A stretch of 7,740 nucleotides of DNA, taken from Clostridia bacterium (GTDB taxonomy: Bacteria; Bacillota; Clostridia; Christensenellales; CAG-314). The notes beneath the pieces were generated by a model. That model was not told the origin of the DNA and did no database searches. It saw only the letters and a program-made list of their open reading frames with translations. The stretch is from positions 1 through 7,740 of the forward strand of contig JAQUSX010000021.1 of NCBI GenBank assembly GCA_028710055.1, read 5' to 3'. Each line of letters starts with the position of its first letter. Position 1 is the first letter of the stretch. The translations under genes were made by a program, and so were the position numbers. This document shows positions 1 through 6,005 of the stretch, piece by piece.

Positions 1-899
1 CTTCTGCCGTTATGGTCTGTCGTTTGTCCGACAACTCTGCCCGGCATACGTCTAAGTAACGCTTTGTTGCAAGTAAGTATACCCACCGTCGCTCCGCCGT
101 AAGACATAGGCAAACCCAAAGGTTGACCTTCGCCTACCGCAACGTCTGCTCCGCATTCGCCGGGAGTGGGAAGTAATGCTGCCGCAACGGGGTTGAAAAT
201 ATAAATAAATTTTACGTTTTTAGCGTGCGCGATATCGGCTATGGCTTTCATGTCTTCAATCAAGCCGAAATAGTTGGGGCATTGAGCGACAACGCAAGCC
301 GTATCTGCATCGATACTGTCGGCAAGCGTATTAATGTCTACCAAACCTTCTTTTGCGTTAATGCTATCAATAGTAATATTATGACTGTTGCAGTAAGTGC
401 GCATTACCGCCATATACTGAGGATTTACCTGACCTAGTACGAGAGCTTTGCGTTTGCGTTCGCAGCACATAACGATAGCTTCCGCAGCGGCTTGGGCACC
501 GTCATACATCGAAGCGTTACTAACGTCCATTTGAGTAAGAGCGCACATCAGCGACTGATACTCAAAAATACCCTGCAAAACGCCTTGAGATATTTCCGCT
601 TGATAAGGCGTATACGCCGTTACGAATTCCGCTCTGCCAGTTAACGCGTTTACCGCGGCTGGTATAATATGGTCATAAATTCCGCCGCCGCGCAATACGG
701 AACCGTAGGTCTTGTTTTTGCCCGCAAGAATACGCATTTGTTTTTCGACCGCGTATTGACTCTTGCCCTTTGGCAGCTTCAATTCTTTTTGAAAAATTTC
801 ACGCGGAACGTCTTTATACAGACCGTCAAGACTGCTGACACCAATTGTATCAAGCATTGTTTTGACGTCCTGCTCCGTGTGCGGAGTATATTTAGACAT
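1..899 (-). CDS. gcvPA: Glycine dehydrogenase (decarboxylating) subunit 1, partial (C-terminus beyond left edge)
   Basis: This is the alpha part of the split P-protein. With GcvPB it forms the PLP enzyme that decarboxylates glycine and passes the aminomethyl group to the lipoyl arm of GcvH. I translated about 299 residues from the ATG at 899 (MSKYTPHTEQDVKTML). Family landmarks are present: GGGIYDHIIPAAV, EFVTAYTPYQAEISQG, and NASMYDGAQAAAEA, then GQPLGLPMSYGG and MPGRVVGQTTDHNGR at the edge. The usual family length is about 440-450, so roughly a third is missing because the window ends, not because the gene is broken. The start follows a GAGGAT ribosome site, and gcvH ends only 14 nt upstream, so the two are co-transcribed. 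The PLP lysine lies in GcvPB, expected just outside the window. Identity is confident. Confidence 0.95.
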   Translation of the reverse strand, partial: MSKYTPHTEQDVKTMLDTIGVSSLDGLYKDVPREIFQKELKLPKGKSQYAVEKQMRILAGKNKTYGSVLRGGGIYDHIIPAAVNALTGRAEFVTAYTPYQAEISQGVLQGIFEYQSLMCALTQMDVSNASMYDGAQAAAEAIVMCCERKRKALVLGQVNPQYMAVMRTYCNSHNITIDSINAKEGLVDINTLADSIDADTACVVAQCPNYFGLIEDMKAIADIAHAKNVKFIYIFNPVAAALLPTPGECGADVAVGEGQPLGLPMSYGGATVGILTCNKALLRRMPGRVVGQTTDHNGR

Positions 900-913
900 A
901 TATTATCCTCGTT

Positions 914-1267
914 TTATTTTTTAATGAATTCGAGATATTGCTCTTCGGTCATAAGCTCTTCGGTTTCCGCCGCTTCTACTTCTATCATCCAAGCGTCGTA
1001 CGGCGCTTCGTTAATAAGTTCGGGCTTATCAAGAAGTTCCTCGTTTACGGCAACAACCTTGCCTGTAACGGGAGAAAATACTTCGGATACCGCTTTTACG
1101 GATTCTACGTCCGAAAAAGATTTTCCGATAGTAACGGTGTCGCCGACAGCAGGGAGCGAAACGTATACTATATCGCCCATTTCTTTTTGCGCGAAATCGG
1201 ACAGACCTACTTTTACCGTTTTACCTTGATTTGAGACCCATTCGTGAGTTTTTGTAAACTGTTTCAT
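914..1267 (-). CDS. gcvH: Glycine cleavage system H protein (lipoyl carrier)
   Basis: GcvH carries the lipoyl arm that shuttles the aminomethyl group and electrons between the P, T and L proteins. The 117-residue product has the whole fold: KTHEWV near the N-terminus, GLSDFAQKEMGDIVYVSLP at about 21-39, and the lipoylation segment DVESVKAVSEVFSPVTG, where Lys58 is the expected lipoylated residue. PYDAWMIEVE follows in the C-terminal part. It is slightly shorter than the common 125-130 residues but nothing essential is missing. AAGGAG (complement of 1277-1282) lies 9 nt upstream of the ATG. The gene sits 24 nt after gcvT and 14 nt before gcvPA on the minus strand. The lipoate ligase upstream is the likely enzyme that modifies Lys58. 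Confidence 0.97.
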   Translation of the reverse strand: MKQFTKTHEWVSNQGKTVKVGLSDFAQKEMGDIVYVSLPAVGDTVTIGKSFSDVESVKAVSEVFSPVTGKVVAVNEELLDKPELINEAPYDAWMIEVEAAETEELMTEEQYLEFIKK

Positions 1268-1291
1268 ATAGTTTATCTCCTTAAAAAATTC

Positions 1292-2368
1292 TTAGTATGT
1301 GCGTTTATAAAAAGGCATCTTGACTATTTGCGCCTTAATTCTTTTTCCGCGTACGTCTATATCGACTGTGTCGCCGTTAAAATCTTTTTCTATGCGAACC
1401 ATAGCGATAGGATAGCCCAACGTGGGCGAGTGCGTACCGGTCGTAACAAAACCTATTTTGCGGTCGCCGTCGTAAACGTCGCTATGTTCTCTGGCGATAC
1501 CGCGTTCAAGTAGTTTTACGCCTTTTCTTTTGTATTTTGGAGCATTTTGAGCCAATGCGGCTTTGCCCACAAAATCTTTATCCATCTTAATAAATATATT
1601 AAGTCCTACTTCCGTAGCCAAAAAATCTTCGTTAAGCTCGTGTCCGTATAGAGGCATACAAGCTTCAAAACGCAGCGTGTCACGGCAGCCCAGTCCGCAG
1701 GGAATAAGTCCGTCGCTTGCTCCGATTTCCAACAGCTTTTCAAATATCGTTTCGGTAGCCTTTGCGGGGCAGTAAATTTCAAAACCGTCTTCGCCTGTGT
1801 AACCCGTGCGGGAAATAACGCATTTAACTCCGCAGATTTCTACGTCGTCGGTAAACGTGTAATTGCCTTTCGGAATGAATTTTTCGTTAACGATTTTATT
1901 CAAAATCTTCTCCGCTTTCGGTCCCTGCAAAGCCAATTGTCCGTATTCGTCGGATTTATTTACGAATACAGTATCGGGTAATAGGTGATTTTTTACCCAC
2001 GCGTCGTCTTTCGGCGTGTTGCCAGCGTTTACGACAAGCCAGTAATGAGTGTCGGAAAACTTGTAAACGATAAAGTCGTCCACAATACCGCCGTTATCGT
2101 TGAGCATCATTGTGTAGCGGCAGTCGCCGTTATTCATGCCCGTGATATCGTTGCAAACAAGATTTTGAACGGTATTAAACGCGCCCTTTCCGCTGATATC
2201 AAATTCGCCCATATGTGAGACGTCGAAAATACCCGCGTCATGGCGTACGGCGTTATGTTCCGTAATGAGTCCCGTTTCATACTGGATAGGCAGGATAAAT
2301 CCGCCGAATTCCACCATTTTGCCGCCGTGTCTAACGTGCGCGTTATATAGCGGTGTTTGTTTTGTCAT
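1292..2368 (-). CDS. gcvT: Glycine cleavage system T protein (aminomethyltransferase)
   Basis: GcvT transfers the methylene carbon from aminomethyl-lipoyl-GcvH to tetrahydrofolate and releases ammonia. The 358-residue length is normal for the family. Motifs in order: FGGFILPIQY (21-30), DVSHMGE (49-55), NGGIVDDFIVYKF (92-104) holding the expected catalytic aspartate, VVNAGNTPKDDAWV (112-125), RTGYTGEDGFEIY (187-199), GCRDTLRFEACMPLYGHEL (227-245) and the C-terminal GTHSPTLGYPIAMV (311-324). The ATG has AAGGAG (complement of 2379-2384) 10 nt upstream. It is the first gene of the gcv transcription unit, behind its own promoter in the 75-nt gap after lplA, and is followed by gcvH. Confidence 0.97.
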   Translation of the reverse strand: MTKQTPLYNAHVRHGGKMVEFGGFILPIQYETGLITEHNAVRHDAGIFDVSHMGEFDISGKGAFNTVQNLVCNDITGMNNGDCRYTMMLNDNGGIVDDFIVYKFSDTHYWLVVNAGNTPKDDAWVKNHLLPDTVFVNKSDEYGQLALQGPKAEKILNKIVNEKFIPKGNYTFTDDVEICGVKCVISRTGYTGEDGFEIYCPAKATETIFEKLLEIGASDGLIPCGLGCRDTLRFEACMPLYGHELNEDFLATEVGLNIFIKMDKDFVGKAALAQNAPKYKRKGVKLLERGIAREHSDVYDGDRKIGFVTTGTHSPTLGYPIAMVRIEKDFNGDTVDIDVRGKRIKAQIVKMPFYKRTY

Positions 2369-2401
2369 ATATATAAATCTCCTTGAAAACGTTCCGCAAT
2401 T

Positions 2402-2431
2402 ATTCTATTTTATCGTTATATTTTTTGTCAA
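2402..2431 (-). promoter_or_regulatory. Predicted sigma-A promoter of the gcvT-gcvH-gcvPA operon
   Basis: On the minus strand TTGACA (complement of 2426-2431) and TAGAAT (complement of 2402-2407) are separated by 18 bp. The -35 is a perfect consensus match and the -10 matches 5 of 6. The predicted transcript start is near 2395, giving a leader of about 27 nt containing the AAGGAG of gcvT. That leader leaves no room for a glycine riboswitch, so any glycine response of this unit must act another way. The prediction is by inspection only. Confidence 0.6.
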
Positions 2432-2443
2432 ATGATATTTGAT

Positions 2444-3388
2444 TTATTTTATAAGCAGCCCTATTACGTCGTCCGTTACCGCTTCGCCGACAAGACTAAG
2501 ACCGCTGAGTTTTTTGCCGATAAGATATGTTTTTATTTCTTCAATTTTGTCAACGTCCAGCGCGTCTGTAAAAATATTAACCCCCGTAAGAACGTCTTTT
2601 TCGACCTTATAATTGACTTCCACTTTTCCCCAGCTAAACTTTTGCTCAACAGAGTTTTCGTAGGTTTCAAAACCGTAAAGCCATTCGTCGCTGGCCAAGA
2701 ACTTTTGTTTGTTTTTTATGTAACTTGCGTCGAAATCTTTTTCCTTAATATCGACCGCATTTGTATTATATGTTTTTTCGAAACTTTCGCGCAATTTAAT
2801 GATTAAATCTTCTTTTTTAATGTCGGGTTTAAGTTCTTTGAGATTAACAACTCTCGCTTTTACGCTTTCCACGCCGTGAGCGACAAGTTTTTCTTTGCTT
2901 ACGGTAAGATATTTTTGCATTAGCATTTTATCGGTGTCTATCAATATAGTACCGTGATGAAGCTTTATGCCGTTTTTGGAGTAAAACGCGTTGCCCGAAA
3001 ACTTTTTGCCGTCGGTTTCCATATCGTTTCTGCCCGATACGACAGCGTTTAACCCGTACGCTTTTAATGCGTTTACGATAACGTCAAAATGCTTGTTTTG
3101 ATCATAAAACTCTGACTGCGCCACAAAAGTAAAATTAAGATTATGCGCGTCGTGAAACACGGCTCCGCCGCCCGAATAACGTCTCGCCAGCGTTCCGCCG
3201 TCAGCCAAAAGCGAGCGAACGTCGCATTCGCGCGCCGCGTTTTGGTGCTTGCCGATGACGACCGTTCTTTCATTGCTCCACAAATATAAAACAACCCCGT
3301 TTAAAGGCTGTTCCACAAAAAAACATTCTTTCGAAATGTTTAAGTAAGGATTCAATGAATCGGACACATAAAAATACAGATTACTCAT
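2444..3388 (-). CDS. lplA: Lipoate-protein ligase A
   Basis: LplA activates free lipoate with ATP and ligates it to the lysine of lipoyl domains, here most likely GcvH. The protein is 314 residues if started at the ATG at 3388 (MSNLYFYVSDSLNPYLN), which aligns with the N-terminus of known LplA proteins. An in-frame ATG at 3427 would add 13 atypical residues that lie over the promoter. Motifs: VVIGKHQNAARE, RRYSGGGAVFHD (69-80), SGRNDM, KKFSGNAFY with the expected catalytic Lys129, and HHGT (144-147). A C-terminal accessory domain follows (FSWGKVEVNYKVEKD, then IFTDALD), so this is a full two-domain enzyme. No good Shine-Dalgarno precedes the ATG. It sits immediately upstream of the gcv operon, supporting GcvH as its target. 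Confidence 0.93.
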   Translation of the reverse strand: MSNLYFYVSDSLNPYLNISKECFFVEQPLNGVVLYLWSNERTVVIGKHQNAARECDVRSLLADGGTLARRYSGGGAVFHDAHNLNFTFVAQSEFYDQNKHFDVIVNALKAYGLNAVVSGRNDMETDGKKFSGNAFYSKNGIKLHHGTILIDTDKMLMQKYLTVSKEKLVAHGVESVKARVVNLKELKPDIKKEDLIIKLRESFEKTYNTNAVDIKEKDFDASYIKNKQKFLASDEWLYGFETYENSVEQKFSWGKVEVNYKVEKDVLTGVNIFTDALDVDKIEEIKTYLIGKKLSGLSLVGEAVTDDVIGLLIK

Positions 3389-3395
3389 ATTAAAT

Positions 3396-3424
3396 ATTGT
3401 AAACCCGCTTATTAAAACTGTCAA
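3396..3424 (-). promoter_or_regulatory. Predicted promoter of lplA, placing the transcript start at or next to the ATG
   Basis: On the minus strand TTGACA (complement of 3419-3424) and TACAAT (complement of 3396-3401) are spaced by 17 bp, a near-perfect sigma-A promoter. Normal -10 to +1 spacing puts transcription start at about 3389, one base before the ATG at 3388. There is no purine-rich ribosome site in between. The mRNA would then be leaderless. This also argues against the upstream ATG at 3427, which lies above the -35. Confidence 0.65.
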
Positions 3425-3430
3425 CATTTG

Positions 3431-3459
3431 TTGTAGTTTTGCATTATTTTTGGTATAAT
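3431..3459 (+). promoter_or_regulatory. Predicted extended -10 promoter of the HAD-family gene
   Basis: TATAAT at 3454-3459 is a perfect -10 and is preceded by TGG, giving the extended -10 form TGnTATAAT. The -35 at 3431-3436 (TTGTAG) is poor, with a 17-bp spacer; an extended -10 often compensates for that. Transcription would begin near 3466. The promoter stands back to back with the lplA promoter, the two -35 elements being 6 bp apart, so one regulator could affect both. Confidence 0.6.
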
Positions 3460-3494
3460 AAATTCAAAAAATGCAGAGGAAAATTTTGGTAATT

Positions 3495-4328
3495 ATGAAA
3501 GGTAAAAACGACGTCATTTTAATGTACGATTTTGATAAAACTCTCTCCACCGTCGATATGCAGGAATACGTTTTTATTCCGAGCTTAAAAATGGAACCCA
3601 AAGATTTTTGGGACTTGGCAAATAAATTCGCTTTCAAAAATCATATGGATAATATTTTGTCCACGATGTTTTTGATGGTCGACAAAGCAAAGTGCGGCAA
3701 CGTGCCGATAACGAGAGACACTTTGAAAGAACAAGGCAAGTTTATAAAATACCAGCCGGGCGTAGATGAATGGTTCGAGCGAATAAACGAGTTTGGAAGG
3801 CAGCACGGCGTAAACGTAAAACATTATATAATATCGTCGGGATTAAAATGTATTATCGAAGGCTGCTCAATATCAAAATATTTTACGCAGATTTTTGCAT
3901 CGGAGTTTTTGTACGACGATAACGGCATACCCGTTTGGCCCGCCGTCGCTATAAATTATTCAAGTAAAACTCAGTATCTGTATCGCATTCATAAAGGCGT
4001 TGAAGATATTAACGAACACACAAAACTCAACCGCAAACTTCCCGATGACGAAAAACCGGTGCCTTTTTCAAATATGGTGTATATTGGCGACGGTCTTACG
4101 GACGTACCCAGTATGAAACTCACACGCCTAAACGGCGGATATTCTATCGGCGTTTATCAAGACGAACAGACCAGCGAATATCTTGTCAGCGACGACAGAG
4201 TAAGTTTTTTCGTTCCCGCAAATTACGGCGAAAATACCGATATGGATAAAATAATAAAAGCTATTATAAAGCGTATTTCGGCGGAAGCGGAACTTTCGTC
4301 ATTGGGCTGGGACGAAAAAATAGATTAG
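3495..4328 (+). CDS. HAD-superfamily hydrolase, probable phosphatase
   Basis: This is a haloacid dehalogenase-type hydrolase of about 277 residues. The catalytic motifs are complete: motif I MYDFDKTLS with nucleophile Asp12 and acid/base Asp14, motif II IISSG (Ser114 or Ser115), motif III Lys158 in SSKTQY, and motif IV IGDGLTDVPSM with Asp199 and Asp203 for Mg2+. The roughly 100 residues between motifs I and II form a cap domain. The substrate cannot be read from the sequence. I prefer the ATG at 3495 because it has AGAGGA at 3475-3480 (14 nt away, somewhat long) and starts close to motif I, as in relatives. The in-frame ATG at 3471 would add 8 residues and has no ribosome site. It is transcribed divergently from lplA and no partner gene is evident. 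It ends in TAG. Confidence 0.85.
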   Translation: MKGKNDVILMYDFDKTLSTVDMQEYVFIPSLKMEPKDFWDLANKFAFKNHMDNILSTMFLMVDKAKCGNVPITRDTLKEQGKFIKYQPGVDEWFERINEFGRQHGVNVKHYIISSGLKCIIEGCSISKYFTQIFASEFLYDDNGIPVWPAVAINYSSKTQYLYRIHKGVEDINEHTKLNRKLPDDEKPVPFSNMVYIGDGLTDVPSMKLTRLNGGYSIGVYQDEQTSEYLVSDDRVSFFVPANYGENTDMDKIIKAIIKRISAEAELSSLGWDEKID

Positions 4329-4494
4329 CTTTTAGATATTATCATTTAATAAAGAATTAATTTATTTCTTTTAAATTTTAGACTTAAAATAAGATTAAAA
4401 TATTTATATTTTTTTGATAGTTTGGCGAAATTAAATAAATGTCAAAACAAGGCTTTGATATGAATACTAAGTAACAAAGATTTTCCGACCAATC

Positions 4495-4525
4495 ATAGTA
4501 TGTAGTAGACTCGACTACATACTAT
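4495..4525. promoter_or_regulatory. Perfect 12-bp inverted repeat upstream of the DUF11-like gene
   Basis: ATAGTATGTAGT at 4495-4506 is exactly repeated in inverse at 4514-4525, with a 7-nt spacer (AGACTCG). It ends 8 nt before the GGAGAG ribosome site of the next gene. It could be an operator for a dimeric regulator or an RNA hairpin in the leader. The following TTTT tract is short and the stem has only three G-C pairs, so a strong terminator is unlikely. No confident promoter was identified in the AT-rich 4329-4549 gap. Confidence 0.6.
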
Positions 4526-4549
4526 TTTAAATTGGAGAGAAAAAAAGTT

Positions 4550-5353
4550 ATGAGCAATATTTTAAACACTGCCACAGTAGAAGAATATGAATATGAGTTA
4601 GACCCAAACACACATGTGGAGGTTACAAAAGGACCTATATCGTCAACTTCTGACGAACCGAAAGTCGACCCTGTAGTCACGCTCGACAAAGTTTGCGCGC
4701 CTGATTATATAGACTTAGGCGATACGTTTACTATTGATTACATTTTAACAAACGTAGACGTAGGCGCAGCGGGTCCGAACTTTAACAACGTTACAGTAAC
4801 GGACACAATTTTTACCATGACAACTTATGCTACCATTACGGGCTCGACAAACTTTACGAGTATTGATACCGGCACGGGTGTAGGTACCGTAGATTTAACA
4901 AGCGTAGGAGGCACCCTTGACCCTGGCGAAAGTATAACAGCTTCAGTCACCTTTACCTCTATCGGCGTACCAGTAAATCCCAGCCAGTTTGTTACCACCG
5001 CCATAGCGCTGTTCTATGACGTACCTATTATTATGACAACCAACGACACCTGCGGATCTATTATAAGAAACGGCGACTTGACTATTAGCAAAGTTATGCT
5101 CACACCCAGCCCCGTATACGTGGGTCAAACCGTAACTTATCAAATAACGATTACCAACACGGGCAACGTGGACAGCGAAATAGAGGCAGGCGACTTTACC
5201 GATTATCCGCCGCTAACCGATTTGACCGATATCGCTCTTGTCGCGCCGCCGGCTTCGATATCTTTTGACGGCACAAAAATATATAATACGGTTGATATTA
5301 CTCTTGCGGGCGGAGCGAGCCTTGTTATCACTTTCACTGCGAAGGTAATATAA
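4550..5353 (+). CDS. DUF11-like repeat protein without signal peptide (upstream part of an apparently split gene)
   Basis: The 267-residue product is rich in Thr, Val, Ile and Asp and has few basic residues, typical of beta-sandwich repeat proteins. Two DUF11-like modules are visible. Module 1 spans about 41-158 (VTLDKVCAPDYIDLGDTFTI, ending FVTTAIALFYDVP). Module 2 spans about 176-267 and fits the DUF11 pattern well (LTISKVMLTPSPVYVGQTVT, then ITNTGNV). The N-terminus begins with an isolated last-strand motif, NTATVEEYEYE. There is no signal peptide, LPXTG motif or membrane segment, so surface location by the normal route is not supported. The ATG at 4550 has GGAGAG at 4534-4539. The stop at 5351 cuts module 2 before its final strand, which is encoded in the same frame just downstream. 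Its function is unknown; a structural or coat-type role is a guess. Confidence 0.75.
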   Translation: MSNILNTATVEEYEYELDPNTHVEVTKGPISSTSDEPKVDPVVTLDKVCAPDYIDLGDTFTIDYILTNVDVGAAGPNFNNVTVTDTIFTMTTYATITGSTNFTSIDTGTGVGTVDLTSVGGTLDPGESITASVTFTSIGVPVNPSQFVTTAIALFYDVPIIMTTNDTCGSIIRNGDLTISKVMLTPSPVYVGQTVTYQITITNTGNVDSEIEAGDFTDYPPLTDLTDIALVAPPASISFDGTKIYNTVDITLAGGASLVITFTAKVI

Positions 5354-5362
5354 AAATGGATT
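5351..5362 (+). other. In-frame TAA separating two halves of a probable single coding sequence
   Basis: The frame of the upstream DUF11-like protein continues after this TAA through Lys-Trp-Ile directly into the ATG at 5363 of the next frame, with no frameshift. Read through, the join gives FTAKVI-stop-KWIMKEIINTATATY. This matches the end of the upstream protein's first module, where FTSIGVPVNPSQFVTTAIALF is continuous. It could be a nonsense mutation, a sequencing or assembly error, stop readthrough, or a genuine split with translational coupling. Confidence 0.6.
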
Positions 5363-5875
5363 ATGAAAGAAATTATCAACACGGCGACCGCGACGTACCA
5401 ATACACCATTGGGACTCAGTCCATAACCAAGTCTATTGGCACTCGGAATGTAGTTGTCATCGACCCTTGCCACCCAGAAGACCCCCTCCTCCGCCTTACC
5501 ACGATGACTGCTTGTGCGCGGTGCTGTCAGCCGTTATGGCTTGTTGCTGCGGTAGAAGGCGTTTCTGATAAAACGACTCACTTTGTCTTTACCGCCGACT
5601 TTGACAAAAAATATCGTCCGCTGCCCGAAATTTTTGTAAACGACGTGCCTATTGTCGGAGATTTACGGCGAGGCGTTTCGCTTTGCGTAGGCGCTGGACA
5701 AACGCTCCGTATTACTTTCGGCGCGATATTCCCTTGCGATTACTCGCCTTGCTGTATTTGTAAACCGCTTTGCGAGAAAGTTACCGCGCTGACAAGAATA
5801 TGTTATATCCCTTGTTCTATACAACGTTTGCCAAAATATGTTTACTCAAATCCCGTTTCTTTCAAGGTATTATAA
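5363..5875 (+). CDS. Cysteine-rich protein with DUF11-type N-terminal strand (downstream part of an apparently split gene)
   Basis: This frame has 170 codons. Residues 5-32 (INTATATYQY, then SITKSIGTRNVVVI) are the closing strand region typical of a DUF11 repeat. The rest contains 12 cysteines, including CARCC (51-55) and CDYSPCCICKPLC (125-137), interspersed with beta-like segments such as THFVFTADF. No known family is recognised beyond this; Cys-rich ends of this sort occur in some spore coat proteins, which is only a weak analogy. The ATG at 5363 has no proper ribosome site; a GAAGG at 5341-5345 is 17 nt away. Initiation would depend on coupling to the upstream stop 9 nt before, or the segment is really the C-terminus of the upstream protein. 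There is no signal peptide. A strong terminator follows 16 nt after the stop codon. Confidence 0.65.
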   Translation: MKEIINTATATYQYTIGTQSITKSIGTRNVVVIDPCHPEDPLLRLTTMTACARCCQPLWLVAAVEGVSDKTTHFVFTADFDKKYRPLPEIFVNDVPIVGDLRRGVSLCVGAGQTLRITFGAIFPCDYSPCCICKPLCEKVTALTRICYIPCSIQRLPKYVYSNPVSFKVL

Positions 5876-5891
5876 AAAATTATTAAAAATT

Positions 5892-5915
5892 AAGCCCGTT
5901 TTTACGGGCTTTTTT
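5892..5915 (+). terminator. Rho-independent terminator after the DUF11-like unit
   Basis: AAGCCCGT (5892-5899), a TTTT loop, and ACGGGCTT (5904-5911) form a perfect 8-bp stem. It runs into a T tract at 5910-5915. It lies 16 nt after the stop codon at 5875 and separates the DUF11-like unit from the XRE operon. Confidence 0.93.
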
Positions 5916-5939
5916 GATGTAATTTAGTATAAAAACAGC

Positions 5940-5970
5940 GCAACCTTAGGTTGCTTGCAATCGTAATTGC
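5940..5970. promoter_or_regulatory. Two adjacent palindromes at the XRE promoter, candidate operator
   Basis: GCAACCTTAGGTTGC (5940-5954) is a 15-bp palindrome with a one-base centre. It is followed at once by GCAAT-CGTA-ATTGC (5957-5970), which overlaps the predicted -35 element. Short palindromes beside the promoter of an XRE-type gene commonly serve as autoregulatory operators. That role is inferred here. Confidence 0.5.
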
Positions 5971-5983
5971 GTTATGCTAAACT
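5955..5983 (+). promoter_or_regulatory. Predicted promoter of the XRE regulator operon
   Basis: TTGCAA (5955-5960) and TAAACT (5978-5983) are spaced by 17 bp, and a TG at 5975-5976 gives an extended -10. Each hexamer matches 4 of 6 consensus bases. Transcription would start near 5990, just before the AAGGAGG ribosome site at 5993-5999. Confidence 0.5.
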
Positions 5984-6005
5984 TTGAAACGTAAGGAGGC
6001 AGAAT

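Noticed and set aside
669..1234. Long plus-strand frames across the gcvPA and gcvH region.
   Set aside because: They are antisense shadows of the clearly recognisable minus-strand gcv genes and have no plausible ribosome sites or domains.
3389..3427. Start of lplA at the ATG at 3427.
   Set aside because: It would add 13 residues not found in the family and would lie upstream of the best promoter; the ATG at 3388 fits the family N-terminus.
4375..4413. AT-only hairpins after the HAD gene (ATTTTA-GACT-TAAAAT, and AAAATA-TTTA-TATTTT followed by T residues) as a terminator.
   Set aside because: The stems are six A-T pairs each, expected by chance in such AT-rich DNA. They have no G-C core, so a terminator is not supported.
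4493..4525. Sporulation sigma-E-like boxes (TCATAGT and CATACTAT) upstream of the DUF11-like gene.
   Set aside because: The spacing is 18 bp, too long for sigma-E. The two boxes are simply the two arms of the inverted repeat, and the implied transcript start would fall at the ribosome site.
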